64,000 nt of DNA from Actinomadura rudentiformis (GCF_008923185.1 NZ_WBMT01000005.1:391747-455746); one strand, 5' to 3'. Counted from the stretch's first letter, positions 1 through 9,357 are shown. The notes: a model not told the origin generated them from the sequence alone. Numbers and translations: made by a program.

Positions 1-1
1 G

Positions 2-1012
2 GAGGCCCGTCACGACGGCGCCTTCACCGCCGTCCAAGATGTCCTGGTGGCGCTGGCCCTGATCGCCGTGGTCACCGCCGTCACAGGCAAGGACACCTGG
101 GCTCCGGCCGCACTGGCGCTGGCGGTCTCGATTCTTGCCCCGGTGGCCGCCTCCGCGGACGCCCTGCGCCAAGCCGGCAGCCTGCGTGCCGCCGCCGCAC
201 GGGTGAAGGCCGCGACCACCGCCCCGCCGACCGCGCCGCCCCCTCGGCGACCGCGGCCGCTTCCTGACGGACCGCTCGGTGTCCACCTACGCAACGTCCA
301 TTTCTCCTACGGCGACACCCCCGTGCTGCGCGGCCTGGACCTCACCGTCCCCCCGGGCAGCACCATTGCACTGGCCGGAGCCTCCGGCGCAGGCAAGACG
401 ACACTGGCCCACCTCATGGCCCGCTTCTGGGATCCCACCGAAGGCACGGTGGAACTCACCAACGTCCACGAAGCCGTCGACCTGAGGGATCTGACAGACG
501 ACGACCTGCGCTCTGCCGTCGCCCTCGTCGGCCAGGACGCCGCCCTGTTCCACGGAACGCTCCGCGACAACCTGCGCATGGCCGCTCCCCAGGCCACCGC
601 CGAACGCCTCGACCACATCATCGAACAGTGCGGCGTGGACCGGATCGCCGCCACCCTTCCCAACGGTCTGGAAAGCATCGTCGGAGAACGCGGCGCAACC
701 CTCTCCGGCGGCCAACGAGCCCGCGTCGCCCTCGCCCGAGCCCTCTTGACCGACCCCAGAGTGCTGATCCTCGACGAAGCCACCGCCCACATCGACACGG
801 TCGGCGACGCCGAACTCGCCCGCCGCCTTGGTGCACGCGACACCACCACGATCGTCATCGCCCACCGTCCAGCCACCATCCGCCGCGCTGACCAGATCGC
901 CGTCATCGAAAGCGGCCGGATCGTCGAAGAAGGCACCTGGGCCACCCTCACCGCAGCCCCCAGCGCACTGACCCGCCTGCTGACCCGAACCTCAAGCGAA
1001 AGCCGAAGCTGA
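2..1012 (+). CDS. ABC exporter, permease-ATPase fusion (3' part only)
   Basis: The reading frame is open to the left edge, so the start and most of the membrane domain lie outside the window. What remains is the last hydrophobic segment (about 45-150) and a full nucleotide-binding domain: Walker A GASGAGKTT (about 376-402), signature LSGGQRARVAL (about 700-735), Walker B VLILDEATA (about 761-787) and the switch histidine in IVIAHRP (about 850). This is the layout of a half-transporter exporter whose membrane domain precedes the ATPase, acting at the cytoplasmic membrane. The substrate cannot be told from the sequence; a partner half-transporter may lie upstream. The linker between the domains is rich in Ala and Pro. 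Confidence 0.93.
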   Translation, partial: EARHDGAFTAVQDVLVALALIAVVTAVTGKDTWAPAALALAVSILAPVAASADALRQAGSLRAAAARVKAATTAPPTAPPPRRPRPLPDGPLGVHLRNVHFSYGDTPVLRGLDLTVPPGSTIALAGASGAGKTTLAHLMARFWDPTEGTVELTNVHEAVDLRDLTDDDLRSAVALVGQDAALFHGTLRDNLRMAAPQATAERLDHIIEQCGVDRIAATLPNGLESIVGERGATLSGGQRARVALARALLTDPRVLILDEATAHIDTVGDAELARRLGARDTTTIVIAHRPATIRRADQIAVIESGRIVEEGTWATLTAAPSALTRLLTRTSSESRS

Positions 1013-1147
1013 ACGACACCCTCACAAGAGCCGACACCCGGCGCAGCGTCGAGGAGTCTCTGGCTCACAGGCATCTCTTCGCCTTCATGGCTCAGGCGGT
1101 TTTGGGGATCCAGATGGCTGGAGGCCGGTTGGTCAACCGATCCAGCG

Positions 1148-1423
1148 CGCCGCTGCGCCGAGCTGGCGGCACAGCTGCGGCTGATCGGGGCGCCGCCCCG
1201 CCGTACCCGGGCACGACGGTGCCACCCCGACTGCGCGCACTCGGCATCACCGGAGATGGAGGTGCTCGACTTGGTCGCCCAAGGGCTGGGCAACGCGCAG
1301 ATCACAGCACGCCTGCATCTGTCCGTATGAGCCGTGAAAACGCACGTCAGCCGACTCCTGACCAAAACCGGAACGGCCAATCGAACCCAGTTGCGTGCGT
1401 TCGCGCCCAGCCAACATCAGTAG
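1148..1423 (+). pseudogene. LuxR-family regulator, C-terminal HTH remnant
   Basis: In the frame ending with TAG at 1421 the translation is that of a LuxR/GerE helix-turn-helix: SPEMEVLDLVAQGLGN, then QITARLHLSV, an in-frame TGA at 1328-1330, and AVKTHVSRLLTKTGTANRT. The TGA stands where the family has a Ser or Arg codon just before the recognition helix, so the domain cannot be translated as one piece. No start or sensor domain is visible upstream; at least the N-terminal two thirds is gone. It is a dead tail of a large LuxR regulator. Confidence 0.7.
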
Positions 1424-1468
1424 CCCGCACGGATGTGCCCGACCGAGCAGTCCGGCGACTATGGGGGC

Positions 1469-2277
1469 ATGACCACACAACCCTCGTCACAGGCGCAGCG
1501 GTTTCCGCGAACGTCGCGCTATCACCAGGACTGGATTCGCTCCAGCGTCAGCGGCGGAGCCAACTCACTGTGGCTGACCGAATGGCTGACCGAGGCGATG
1601 CACCTGCGGCCCGGAATGCGGTCCTGGATCTCGGGTGCGGCCGCGGGGCGTCGTCGATCTTCCTGCACCAGGAGTTCGATGTGCAGGTGTGGGCCACCGA
1701 CCTGTGGTTCAGCGCCGACGAACGCCTAACACGCATCCGCGACACCGGTACCGAAAACGCCGTCTTCCCGATCCACGCCGACGCCCGGGCGCTGCCGTTC
1801 GCCGCCGGCTTCTTCGACGCCATCCTCAGCATCGACTCGTTCGTCTACTACGGCACCGATGACCTTTATCTGAACTATCTCGCCCGCTTCGTCAAACCCG
1901 GGGGCCAGATCGGGATCGCCGGTGCCGGGCTCGTCCAGGAGATCGACGGTCCTGTCCCAGACCATCTCAAGGCGTGGTGGGAGCCGAGCATGGCCTGCCT
2001 GCACTCGGCCGGCTGGTGGCGACAACACTGGGAACGCAGCACCATCGCCCACGTCGAGGTGGCCGACACCATGACCGACGGCTGGAAACACTGGCTGGAA
2101 TGGCAGCACACCGTCGCCCCCGGCAACCGGGCAGAGATCGACGCCCTCGCCACCGACCAGGGACGCCACCTCGGCTACGTTCGCGCAGTTGCTCGCCGTC
2201 GACCCGAGGTCACCCTCGATGAGCCCATCACATCGATTCCGGTGACGTACACCAAGCACCCCTTGCATCACAGTTGA
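1469..2277 (+). pseudogene. SAM-dependent methyltransferase, single frameshift
   Basis: ATG at 1469 starts a well-coded frame (MTTQPSSQAQRFPRTSRYHQ...) that reaches LRPGMR at about 1619. The methyltransferase motif I, VLDLGCGRGASS, continues in another frame from 1621 on. Adding one G at 1619-1621 (CGG to CGGG) joins the parts into a protein of about 270 residues with motif I, ATDLW, the acidic motif HADARALPF and the post-motif FVKPGGQIGIAG. Class I Rossmann methyltransferase, small-molecule type; substrate unknown. One lost base is the only visible lesion, so the decay is recent or the base call should be verified. Confidence 0.8.
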
Positions 2278-2959
2278 AGCATTCGGAATGCGCGAGGTCG
2301 AATCGTCTTCGCCGAGTGCAAGGCTGCATCGGAGGAGCCACGAGTACCCCTTTCCCTGATCGCCCTCCGGCCACGGTTCCAACCTGCCCAGGTCCCGCCT
2401 CGGCGACCGTGCGCCGACCTGCCGCAGACACTGACTGGAGCCCGGATCTTGTCGGCCTCGACGACCGGCCGTCAGACGCGGTCGGGCCGACTCACCTGGT
2501 GGTGAGGCCCACCGACGCGATCACGATCACCGCCTCTGGCCGGGCGCGGGACGGCCCGCGTCGCAGAGCACGTCGTCGACGATCCGGTGGTCATCGCCTG
2601 CAGCGTCTGGTGGTCCTCGACGCGCTTGCCCGCCGCGACGCTGATGGACAGGGCCACGCTGCGCGTGCCTGAGATCCGGCTGACGAGCTTTGGGCTCGAA
2701 GGCCACGATGTGGCTGTTGGCGCACCTTGGTCGGAAGACCTCTTCCGCACATCCCCAGGTCCCAGCAGTTCAGATCGTCCTTGAGCGCGAGCTACACCCA
2801 GCTGCGTTCCGCCCTGGACGCGGCACTCTGGGATCGCGTTACCGAGCCGGACAACCATGCCGAGCAGTTAGGCGGCACACTCAAGGCCCGCGATGTTGTA
2901 CGCGCGGCAGCTCAAGTCGCCGCCGGAGCAGAGGTCAGGGCTCAGGTCGAGGGAGCAGC
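2278..2959. other. Gene-poor stretch
   Basis: No gene can be supported. A fragment in one plus frame at about 2784-2930 (RSALDAALWDRVTEPDNHAEQ, quoted here only in part as ALDAALWDRVTEPDN) has protein-like composition but no start, no recognisable family and no continuation, and may be a leftover of an unknown gene. Confidence 0.4.
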
Positions 2960-3289
2960 TCAGGCAGGGAGCAGGCAGGTGTCGACGACCCAGCCGGTGA
3001 TGCCTCTGGAAGTGATCTTGGAGTAGTGGTTGTCGCGCGCGCCGCAGGCGGTGTAGGTAGTGCCCGCCTTGAAGTCGAAGCTGCAGGAGACGGCACCCTT
3101 GAGCATCAGCCCCAAGGTGGTGCTGTTGGTCGGCGAAACGCGGATCTTCAGATTCTCCTTCGCCTTGACCTTGGAGATCGGGCAGGACGCCGCCGACTGG
3201 ACCTGGGCGGCAGAGGCCGGACCTGCGAGTCCCACTCCTGCGAGAGCAAAGGCGGCCAGCGCTGCGGAGGTACTGAGAACTCTTTTCAC
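2960..3289 (-). CDS. Small secreted SH3-like domain protein
   Basis: A 109-residue exported protein. GTG at 3289 is chosen because GGAAGG lies 7 bases upstream and the protein then begins with a textbook signal peptide: VKRV, a hydrophobic core and a PASAA cleavage region near residue 25. The mature part (about 80 residues) carries KIRVSPTNSTTLG and ITGWVV, the pattern of bacterial SH3 domains, and four cysteines that could form two disulfides. Such proteins are common in actinomycete secretomes; binding partner unknown. An open frame continues upstream of the start but looks non-coding. Its stop overlaps nothing and it stands alone between decayed regions. Confidence 0.85.
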   Translation of the reverse strand: MKRVLSTSAALAAFALAGVGLAGPASAAQVQSAASCPISKVKAKENLKIRVSPTNSTTLGLMLKGAVSCSFDFKAGTTYTACGARDNHYSKITSRGITGWVVDTCLLPA

Positions 3290-3885
3290 GATGGATCCTT
3301 CCGTTCCCCAGAAGGACCCCACCAGTGCTGCCCGGCCCTCCGCGTCGGACACTAGCAGTTGATGATCATTTGAGTGAAGAGTCGGGAAGGTGCGGCTTTT
3401 CTGTAAGGACCCAGTTGAGCTGGGCAGGTTGCTCACTGAGAACGAGCCGCACGCTTCGCGGATGGCCCAACTACACCAACACCACAGGCGACCCCAGGGC
3501 ACCATCTCCGCGTCATCCTCATTGAGACAGGACAGTGGCTGTCCCTCGCCAGTGAATCCGCGGCATTGCCATCGAAGGCCAGGCATCCGTAGGCATTTGT
3601 CAGCGAACTTGAGGCATTGATCGGCTGGTGTCGCTCCGGTCGAGTGACTTCATCACCGAACTGTTGGGGAGTCATTGATGCCTGGGCACCGTTTGATCGC
3701 GGTGTGCGTCAGGATCGAGGACGCCGGGATCGCACGGTGCGGTTCCGGTTCCAGATTGCCGAGGTCGACATGCCGCTCCAGGAGGGTGATGAGGTCCGGG
3801 AGATCCTTGCCATGCTCTGTTCCCCGGCACCGGCGATCGAGCGATCATGGCGGGCGTGCTCAGCGGGCAGCCGCCGGGTGATCTG
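3290..3885. other. Gene-poor stretch
   Basis: Apart from the promoter region of the secreted SH3-like gene I see no supportable gene. Short overlapping frames occur on both strands without family resemblance; the right end merges into the transposase remnant that follows. Confidence 0.4.
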
Positions 3886-4339
3886 CGGATGCTACTGCCG
3901 GGCCGGCGGTCGAAGTCGGGCGGCCGGTGCCGGGCGACCACAATGATTGCACCGCGTTCCGCGACTCGGGTGCCGACCGAGCCTGCCATGGCGTCAACGT
4001 GATGGCCGAGGGCGGCTATCAAGGAAATGCGCAGGTCATCATGCCCTACCGGTGCCCCCGGCGACGGTGGCGAGCTGCCCGCCTCGCAGATCGAGCTCAA
4101 CACTGGTCACAAGCGGGTCCGCGCCCGTGTCGAGCATGCCTTCGCGCACATGAAATGGTGGAACATCCTGCGCGGACTGCCGTCGCAAACGCGACGCGTC
4201 TACCACGCCACCGGCGGGCATCGGCCTCATGCGGAACCTGGCCAATGGCCGGCTGACCCTGCCTCCAAGACTCCTGCCGCGCACGGCCGCCTCCTCCTAC
4301 CGTTCTTGCCAAGCCCTGCGTGCCTGGAGCGTCCATTGA
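3886..4339 (+). pseudogene. IS5-type DDE transposase, 3' remnant
   Basis: The stretch reads as the C-terminal half of an actinobacterial IS5-group transposase spread over three frames: GRPVPGDHNDCTAFRDSGA, VMAEGGYQGNAQVIMPYR, then after a shift near 4055 IELNTGHKRVRARVEHAFAH and MKWWNILRG, and after another shift GIGLMRNLANG, ending at TGA 4337. VMAEGGYQG holds the second DDE aspartate region (here E), and RVRARVEHAF the catalytic glutamate. The N-terminal half is missing and no terminal repeats or target duplication are visible. Confidence 0.75.
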
Positions 4340-4398
4340 CCGTCATCGCGAGGTTTCTCGACCGCCACCTGGCCGCGGATGCCAAGTACGGCGGACGG

Positions 4399-4938
4399 AT
4401 GGACCTGAATGAGTGTCCGCCGCTGCCTCCGGCGCTCGATCGGCATCTGCGTTCCTGCGCCCGGCATTCGGCCGCCCAGCCTCACGCTAACCAGGAGATC
4501 CGGGCCCGCTGCACCCAACGCCCGGTGTTTATTGGGCTGCTGGCGTACGTGTACGCCGGGATGCCCGGCTACCGGCCCTTGTGGCAGCCGATCTTCACCC
4601 AGAGTGGTGCCCCCTCTGATCCGGTCGCCGACCTGCTGCTGGAGCGGTGGCGCGGCGAGGAACGCCTGGCTCGCGAGGCCATCGAGGAAGCGGGCCCGGA
4701 CTTCGACTGGCGGGAAGTGGACCGCCAAGACGGCCAGGGCCTGGTCATCGACGGGTTCGGTCGCCCTCTCTGGGAGGCCGCCGTCTATCCCGAGGACGGT
4801 TACACGATCTCCCGCTACGGGCCAGGCCGTGTCCTCCGCGAGCTGGCGGCACGGCGCGAGATGCTGGCGAGCCTCGATCTGTCTGCCGAGGCTGACCAGA
4901 CCATCCTCGGCCTCCTCGCCGAGCCATATGCAGGATAG
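4399..4938 (+). CDS. DUF6221-like hypothetical protein
   Basis: From ATG 4399 the frame codes for 179 residues. The C-terminal half has the shape of actinomycete DUF6221 proteins: an N-terminal helix LLLERWRGEERLAREA, a Trp/Asp-rich middle and the closing helix PGRVLRELAARREMLASL with a final LLAEPYAG, which matches the usual 'RVLRE.A.KR.IL...LA.PYA' ending. The first 75 residues are unlike that family, and a weak GGCGGA precedes the ATG, so the real start could be GTG or ATG further downstream or the gene may be fused to debris of the neighbouring IS remnant. Function of the family is unknown; the genes are typical of actinomycete accessory regions and phages. Confidence 0.5.
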   Translation: MDLNECPPLPPALDRHLRSCARHSAAQPHANQEIRARCTQRPVFIGLLAYVYAGMPGYRPLWQPIFTQSGAPSDPVADLLLERWRGEERLAREAIEEAGPDFDWREVDRQDGQGLVIDGFGRPLWEAAVYPEDGYTISRYGPGRVLRELAARREMLASLDLSAEADQTILGLLAEPYAG

Positions 4939-5100
4939 TGACCAGAAGGCGCGTGACCGATCGGGCTCGGGACGGTGGTGACACAGGCGTCGAGGAGTTC
5001 GCTTTGTGCCATTGAGGGAATCCCATCCTGCCTTGCTGGTCGCAGGCTGGTTGCGGACCAGATGGCGCGCTCGTTCTGGACCGTGTGCTGGTTCGGCCTA

Positions 5101-5494
5101 TTCTTGCTGGTCACAGCGACCGCACCCGGTCCGATGGACCCGGGCGAGCTGGACGGTCCTGCGACGCTGCCTGGCCCACTGCCAGACCCAGCACACCGAC
5201 GACCCTCACCTCATGGTCACCCGAGGCACCAAGGCCGGGAAGGCTCCGGCTTGATCGCGCATGTCAGCCACGTCCTGGACCTGTGCGGCATCTCGGCCTC
5301 GCGTGCTGCGCTCCATCCGCATGGTCGACACCATGGACCCCGAACCCGTCGCTGCAGCCTTCGGGATGAACCCCGAAGGCGTCACGATCTAAATCGCCGA
5401 CCGCATCGACGAAGGTCGTCTGCCAGAAAGAGACCACCGGCCAGTCGACCTCAACTCGCGATTGAGGCAGGCAACAGAGACTGAGGATGGATGA
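5101..5494 (+). pseudogene. Tyrosine recombinase/integrase, C-terminal remnant
   Basis: Two frames together give the end of an actinobacterial site-specific integrase: TVLRRCLAHCQTQHTDDPHL, MVTRGTKAGKAPA, then HVSHVLDLCGIS, VLRSIRMVDTMDPEPVAAAF, GMNPEGVTI, a TAA at about 5390 where the family has Tyr, and IADRIDEGRLPERDHRP up to TGA 5492. The conserved R in the RxxRL-like segment is present but the frame changes and the stop make it inactive. The last codons overlap the ATG of the DUF6086 gene. Confidence 0.65.
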
Positions 5495-5865
5495 GTCAGT
5501 ACTTCCAAGTCAGCGGTCGTGTTCTATGGAACCCCTCGATGGGTGTTTCCCACCTATTCGTGCGCGCCGCAGAATCCTTCGCCCTGCACGTTGATCTCCC
5601 GTCCGGCCTCGGGCCCATGCAAGCGGACGAGTGTGAGATCAACATGGAGACGTTCACGCTGTTCATCGACGCCCTGATTCGCGAGTACGCCCGTTCGAAC
5701 CACGTGATTCTCCGATCGCTCATGGAGGGCTTTCTCGCCACCGGAATGGCCCTGGTGGAACGCGGTGGCGGCGAGCCGCCGACGGTGAGGTCGTCCAGCG
5801 AGGACCCGAGCATCAAAGCCTTGCAAGAGCTCAGCCGCCGCCACGAGAGCGCGATGGCCTGGTGA
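5491..5865 (+). CDS. DUF6086 family protein
   Basis: A 124-residue cytoplasmic protein with clean coding statistics. MSQYFQVSGRVLWNPS at the start, LFVRAAESFA, GLGPMQADECEI and NHVILRSLMEGFLATG are the conserved blocks of DUF6086, a family of small proteins of unknown function found mainly in Streptomyces and Actinomadura. The length fits the family. GAGGATGG just ahead of the ATG at 5491 serves as ribosome site. It stands alone; the neighbours on both sides are decayed genes. Confidence 0.85.
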   Translation: MSQYFQVSGRVLWNPSMGVSHLFVRAAESFALHVDLPSGLGPMQADECEINMETFTLFIDALIREYARSNHVILRSLMEGFLATGMALVERGGGEPPTVRSSSEDPSIKALQELSRRHESAMAW

Positions 5866-5927
5866 CCGCACTCGAATCTGTGCAGTTCCGGCACCGCCTC
5901 ACACGCGTTCGCGGGAACATGTGCGCT

Positions 5928-6293
5928 ATGCCGAAGCTGTCGTTGGAGGCGATGGCGTCAACGGCCAGCTCGTCCTCCCCGTTGGGACCAGATCTGTAGC
6001 GCAGTGCTGGTGCTGCGCGGTGAGTTGGACATGGCCACCGTGCCGGTGCTGCACCCGCACCTCGACGACACGCTGCACGCCGCAGCGCAGCAGGCCGCAC
6101 CGCCCAGGATCGCGCTGAATCCATTGTTGTGTGACTCCTCCGGGCTGAACCTGCCGATCCGCGCCTGGAAACAGATCACCGCCAAGGGCGCGGACGGCTC
6201 CTGCTGATCCAACCCCGCCACCCCCTGCGCCAGACCCTGACCTGCACCGGCCTGGGCCCCTACCTCACCATCGCCGCCACCGTGCCAGCCTGA
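5928..6293 (+). pseudogene. STAS-domain anti-sigma factor antagonist, frameshifted
   Basis: ATG 5928 opens a short frame (MPKLSLEAMASTASSS) that stops at TAG 5997; the STAS core then reads in another frame: LVLRGELDMATVPVLHPHLD, IALNPLLCDSSGLNL, IRAWKQITAKG. After a second shift near 6195 the end reads LLLIQPRHPLRQTL and TCTGLGPYLTIAATVPA, with stop TGA 6291. DSSGLN carries the serine that is phosphorylated by anti-sigma kinases in this family. Joined, the parts give about 120 residues, the normal STAS length. Two independent shifts make it non-functional. Confidence 0.72.
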
Positions 6294-6668
6294 CAGCTCA
6301 CACCGCCCCCGCTACGGGAAACTCCTGCAGGCGGTACCCACCGGCCGCCCGCACCGCTCCTGCGGGGACGCCTGCAGGCAGTGTGCCCTACCGCTTCGGG
6401 CGCGCCGCCCAAGCGGACCGGGCAGTGGTTTTCGCACATGTTGACGTTCTGGCTCCCCGCGCCCTCATGTTGATTGGGAAGGTGGTTGCTGTCGTCCGTG
6501 GCGAATCAGGTGACCAGACCGGTCAGGAATCGAGAAGCGCTGGCTACCGATCCGCACCTAGCGTGATTGCCCGTGGACATCACCGTCCACGCGAGCTCCC
6601 GCTGGATCATGGTGGGCCTGGCCGGCCATCGGTGTCGCGGGACGGATGGGACCGACTGGAGGTAGCCG
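6294..6668. other. Non-coding stretch with an inverted repeat
   Basis: No gene seen. It holds the perfect 10-base inverted repeat CCTGCAGGCG (6324-6333) / CGCCTGCAGG (6369-6378), 30 bases after the STAS remnant; a hairpin with a 35-base loop that might end transcription or be a protein site. The right end contains the upstream region of the reductase gene. Confidence 0.4.
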
Positions 6669-7142
6669 ATGACACAGCACCAGCAGGCCGGCAGTCGCGG
6701 AGGGCGCAAGTCCGGGACGCCGGGGGCGTTTTCACGGTGGATGCAGCACCGGATGAACGCCCGTGTGAACCGCAAGATCCGTCGTGGTCGCGGCACGTTC
6801 ATGGGCATGGACGTACTGATCCTGAACACGGTGGGGCGCCGAAGCGGGCAGCCGCGGGAAACGCCTGTGGCGTGGTTCGCCGACGGCCAGGACGCCCGGC
6901 TGATCGTCGGATCGGGCGGTGAGAGCCGGCACCCGGACTGGTACGTCAATTTGATGGCGAATCCTGATCGGGCGTCGATTGAGTTGCCCGGCCGTGCCGC
7001 CGTGCCTGTAACGGTGCACCGGCTTGAGGGCGCCGACCGTGAGCAGGCGTGGCAGCGCATCGCCGCCGCCCAGCCTCGCATCGCGAAGTACCAGAGCAAA
7101 ACCGACCGGGAATACCCGGTGGTCCGACTCACCCTGCGGTGA
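6669..7142 (+). CDS. F420-type nitroreductase family (DUF385) oxidoreductase
   Basis: A 157-residue protein of the deazaflavin-dependent nitroreductase (Ddn/FDOR-A) family. The family blocks are clear: LILNTVGRRSGQPRETPVAW (FDOR 'TTGRKSG' element), VGSGGESRHPDWYVNLMANP and a closing PVTVHRLEGADREQ ... YPVVRLTLR. The enzymes bind F420 in a split beta-barrel and reduce diverse substrates such as quinones. The N-terminus has a Arg-rich helix (RGGRKSG ... RKIRRGRG). A strong GGAGG sits 7 bases ahead of the ATG at 6669. No partner gene is adjacent. Confidence 0.9.
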   Translation: MTQHQQAGSRGGRKSGTPGAFSRWMQHRMNARVNRKIRRGRGTFMGMDVLILNTVGRRSGQPRETPVAWFADGQDARLIVGSGGESRHPDWYVNLMANPDRASIELPGRAAVPVTVHRLEGADREQAWQRIAAAQPRIAKYQSKTDREYPVVRLTLR

Positions 7143-7640
7143 ATGCCCCCGGCTGGCTGGGCCTTCGTCGTCGCCGCGCACACGCCGGAAGATCTCGTGC
7201 GGCCCATCGAACCCGATGTCGGCAAAGGCGATCTTCCTGGCGAGCTTGGGCGCTGCCTCGGCGCCGCGGGTGGCGAGGGACCGACGATCCGGAAGGGAAG
7301 CACGCTCCCGACCAACTGACCGGCCGGGGCCGCCGCGACGAGCCCCGGCCGCCACCCGGGCCGCTCGGTGCCATGACCCCGGCCAACACCTACACCCGCT
7401 GGTGGGGGCTTAGGTCTGTGGCGCGAATTAGTTTCTAACCCGCCACCTCATCGTCCCTAACTGTGGGCTGAACTGGGGAAGTTAGGTGAGTTGGCCGTCC
7501 CGCCCGCCTGAGCGGTCGCACGGGCCGGGGTGAGGCGGCCGTCGGGCGCCTGCTCCGGTCTAAAGCGCCTGTCTGAGAAAGCTGATAAAGCGGACTGGTG
7601 ATCTGGGTGAGTCGGCACGCTGCCTGGAAGGGTGAGAGGG
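7143..7640. other. Gene-poor stretch
   Basis: No supportable gene. Proline/arginine-rich frames on both strands are typical shadows of GC-rich non-coding DNA. Confidence 0.4.
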
Positions 7641-7925
7641 AAGGTCGCGCGGCGCTTGTGTCCGGGATGGGCAGCCGCTGTCTGTGCGGGCTTGCAAGGG
7701 TGCGGTGTTTTGCAGTTCGGCGTGCCGGGCGAGGCATTGGGCTGGGCGGTGTGGAGGCAGCGGGCGGTGCTGCGGGTGGTGGATCCTTCGCGGGAGAGCC
7801 GGGCGGTCTGCCCCGAATGCGGGACGGTGTGGGTGGTGGGGGTCGACCACAAGCGGGGAGCGATCTCTTGTTCGCGGCGGTGCAAGACCAGGGCGCGGCG
7901 TCGGCGTCAGGCGGCGGCCGCGTAA
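7641..7925 (+). pseudogene. Multi-CxxC zinc-ribbon protein, frameshifted
   Basis: Three segments in alternating frames form a zinc-ribbon protein: RRLCPG..., then VRACKGAVFCSSACRARHW in the next frame, then back to RQRAVLRVVDPSRESRAVC, CPECGTVWVVGVDHKRG and ISCSRRCKTRARRRR to TAA 7923. CPEC/CSRRC and a second C..C/C...C set would bind two zinc ions. At least two compensating shifts (about 7680 and 7745) interrupt it. The resemblance is to short actinomycete zinc-finger proteins of unknown role. The call rests on cysteine spacing alone, so a chance arrangement is possible. Confidence 0.45.
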
Positions 7926-7999
7926 GCCGTTCGATCTGGGGGCACGGTGCCCGATCCAGTCCCCATAGGCCGCCACCACCAATGACCAGGGACTCCGCG

Positions 8000-9334
8000 T
8001 CATCTGTGGTCTCCAAGGAATGTGGGGATGTCGGCGCGGGTCGGGTAGTTCGGAAGTGGTGCGGGCTTGTTTCGGAGGAACGCGGTGATGACGGCGGCGG
8101 CCCGTTCGTTGTTGCCGTCGAGGCCGTTCCACATGCGGTGTCCGACGCCGGGCATGTACTGGGTGCGCTGGATGGCGGGGTCGCCGGCGAGGATGGCGGT
8201 CGCCCATTGACGGACCTGTGAGGAGCATTCGGCGATCATCAGCATGGCCGGGGTGCGGGAGCGGCTCAGGTGTGGGGCGATCGAGGGTGAGTCCTTGACG
8301 GTCTGCTGGATGTGGAGGCTTGCGGCGGGGTTGAAGGAGAAGTTCTGTGCCGTGTCCTCGGTGGGGATGCGGTGCGCGTCCTGCGCGCAGTAGGCGGATG
8401 CGGTGTCGCTGCTTAGATCGGCGGCCCTGAAGGCGTTGGCGCCTTCGGCCTGTTCGATCAGGCCGGTGTCGGGTTTGAGGACGCCGAGTTGCATGAGTCC
8501 GAGCGCGACGGCGTATCGGGGGACGCGCGTTGCTCGTGGTCCGGTCATGGCCGGTGCGAGGCCACGTGCGGAGGGTCGTCCCTTGTGCCCTCTGGTCCGC
8601 GTGGTGGGCCCGTCCATCGGTCCGGGCTCGGCGATGATCGCCCGGTGAACGCGGGCTGCGGTGTGCGGGGCGGCCAGAGTCCGGGTGAGCACGATCGCGC
8701 CCGAGGAGAACCCGAGAACGTCGGCCCGGCCCTTGCCCAGGCGGTCGACGAAGGCGGCCAGGTCGCTGACGGATCTGGAGATGGCGTACTGGTTCAGCGG
8801 AAGCAGGTCGCTTCGTCCGCCGCCGGCGTGCTCGTAGGCGTAGACGTCGTGGCCCTGTCGTGACAGCAGTTGCAGGAATCGGTGGTCGAGCACGGAGATG
8901 CCACGGACAGGTCCGCCAGGGAGGTACACCAGGGGTGTGGGGTGCCGGGTGACGCCGGGGGCGGGCGGGTAGTGGTACACCGCGACCCGGCTTCCGGTGG
9001 CCAGACTCCAATGTTGCGTCGCCACGAACGACAGGGCCGGCGGGGGGCGCCGCTGCGTGGGCACGGAGGGGATACAGACCGATGCCGTCATCGCTGCGGC
9101 GGCGACCACCGACAGGAACGGTCTGAGGCGGCTCCGCCAGGTACGGCGGCGTCCGCGCCACAAGGCGGCTGCGGTTCCGACCGCGAGGGTGATGAGCCAT
9201 GCGGCGAGCCCCGAGCCCGCTCCGTCCGTCAGGACGATCAGAACGAGAAACAGGCCGACCAACCCCACGACTGCAGCCGTGGTCAGGATCAGGCGGCCTG
9301 TGATGCGGAGTAGATGGCTGAGAGGTTTCGGCAT
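8000..9334 (-). CDS. Membrane-anchored alpha/beta hydrolase
   Basis: From ATG 9334 (GCAGGGA ahead of it) the gene encodes 444 residues. The first 110 hold about three hydrophobic segments (LILTTAAVVGLVGLFLVLIV, LAAWLITLAVGTAAALW, FLSVVAAAAMTASV), followed by an alpha/beta-hydrolase domain: oxyanion region VYLPGGPVRG, nucleophile elbow GFSSG (Ser), and the terminal catalytic His in GVGHRMW. It is likely an exported or membrane-tethered esterase/peptidase of the proline-iminopeptidase shape (AYEHAGGGRSD). A longer in-frame extension upstream runs through the operator and is rejected as start. The divergent TetR gene and the palindrome between them suggest that this gene is repressed by that TetR protein. 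Confidence 0.85.
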   Translation of the reverse strand: MPKPLSHLLRITGRLILTTAAVVGLVGLFLVLIVLTDGAGSGLAAWLITLAVGTAAALWRGRRRTWRSRLRPFLSVVAAAAMTASVCIPSVPTQRRPPPALSFVATQHWSLATGSRVAVYHYPPAPGVTRHPTPLVYLPGGPVRGISVLDHRFLQLLSRQGHDVYAYEHAGGGRSDLLPLNQYAISRSVSDLAAFVDRLGKGRADVLGFSSGAIVLTRTLAAPHTAARVHRAIIAEPGPMDGPTTRTRGHKGRPSARGLAPAMTGPRATRVPRYAVALGLMQLGVLKPDTGLIEQAEGANAFRAADLSSDTASAYCAQDAHRIPTEDTAQNFSFNPAASLHIQQTVKDSPSIAPHLSRSRTPAMLMIAECSSQVRQWATAILAGDPAIQRTQYMPGVGHRMWNGLDGNNERAAAVITAFLRNKPAPLPNYPTRADIPTFLGDHR

Positions 9335-9357
9335 CACGGTCCCTGCGCTAGTTTCCA

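Noticed and set aside
1087..2277. A continuous 396-codon plus frame taken as one protein
   Set aside because: Its first half reads a LuxR remnant and spacer in the wrong frame; only the part after 1621 is methyltransferase.
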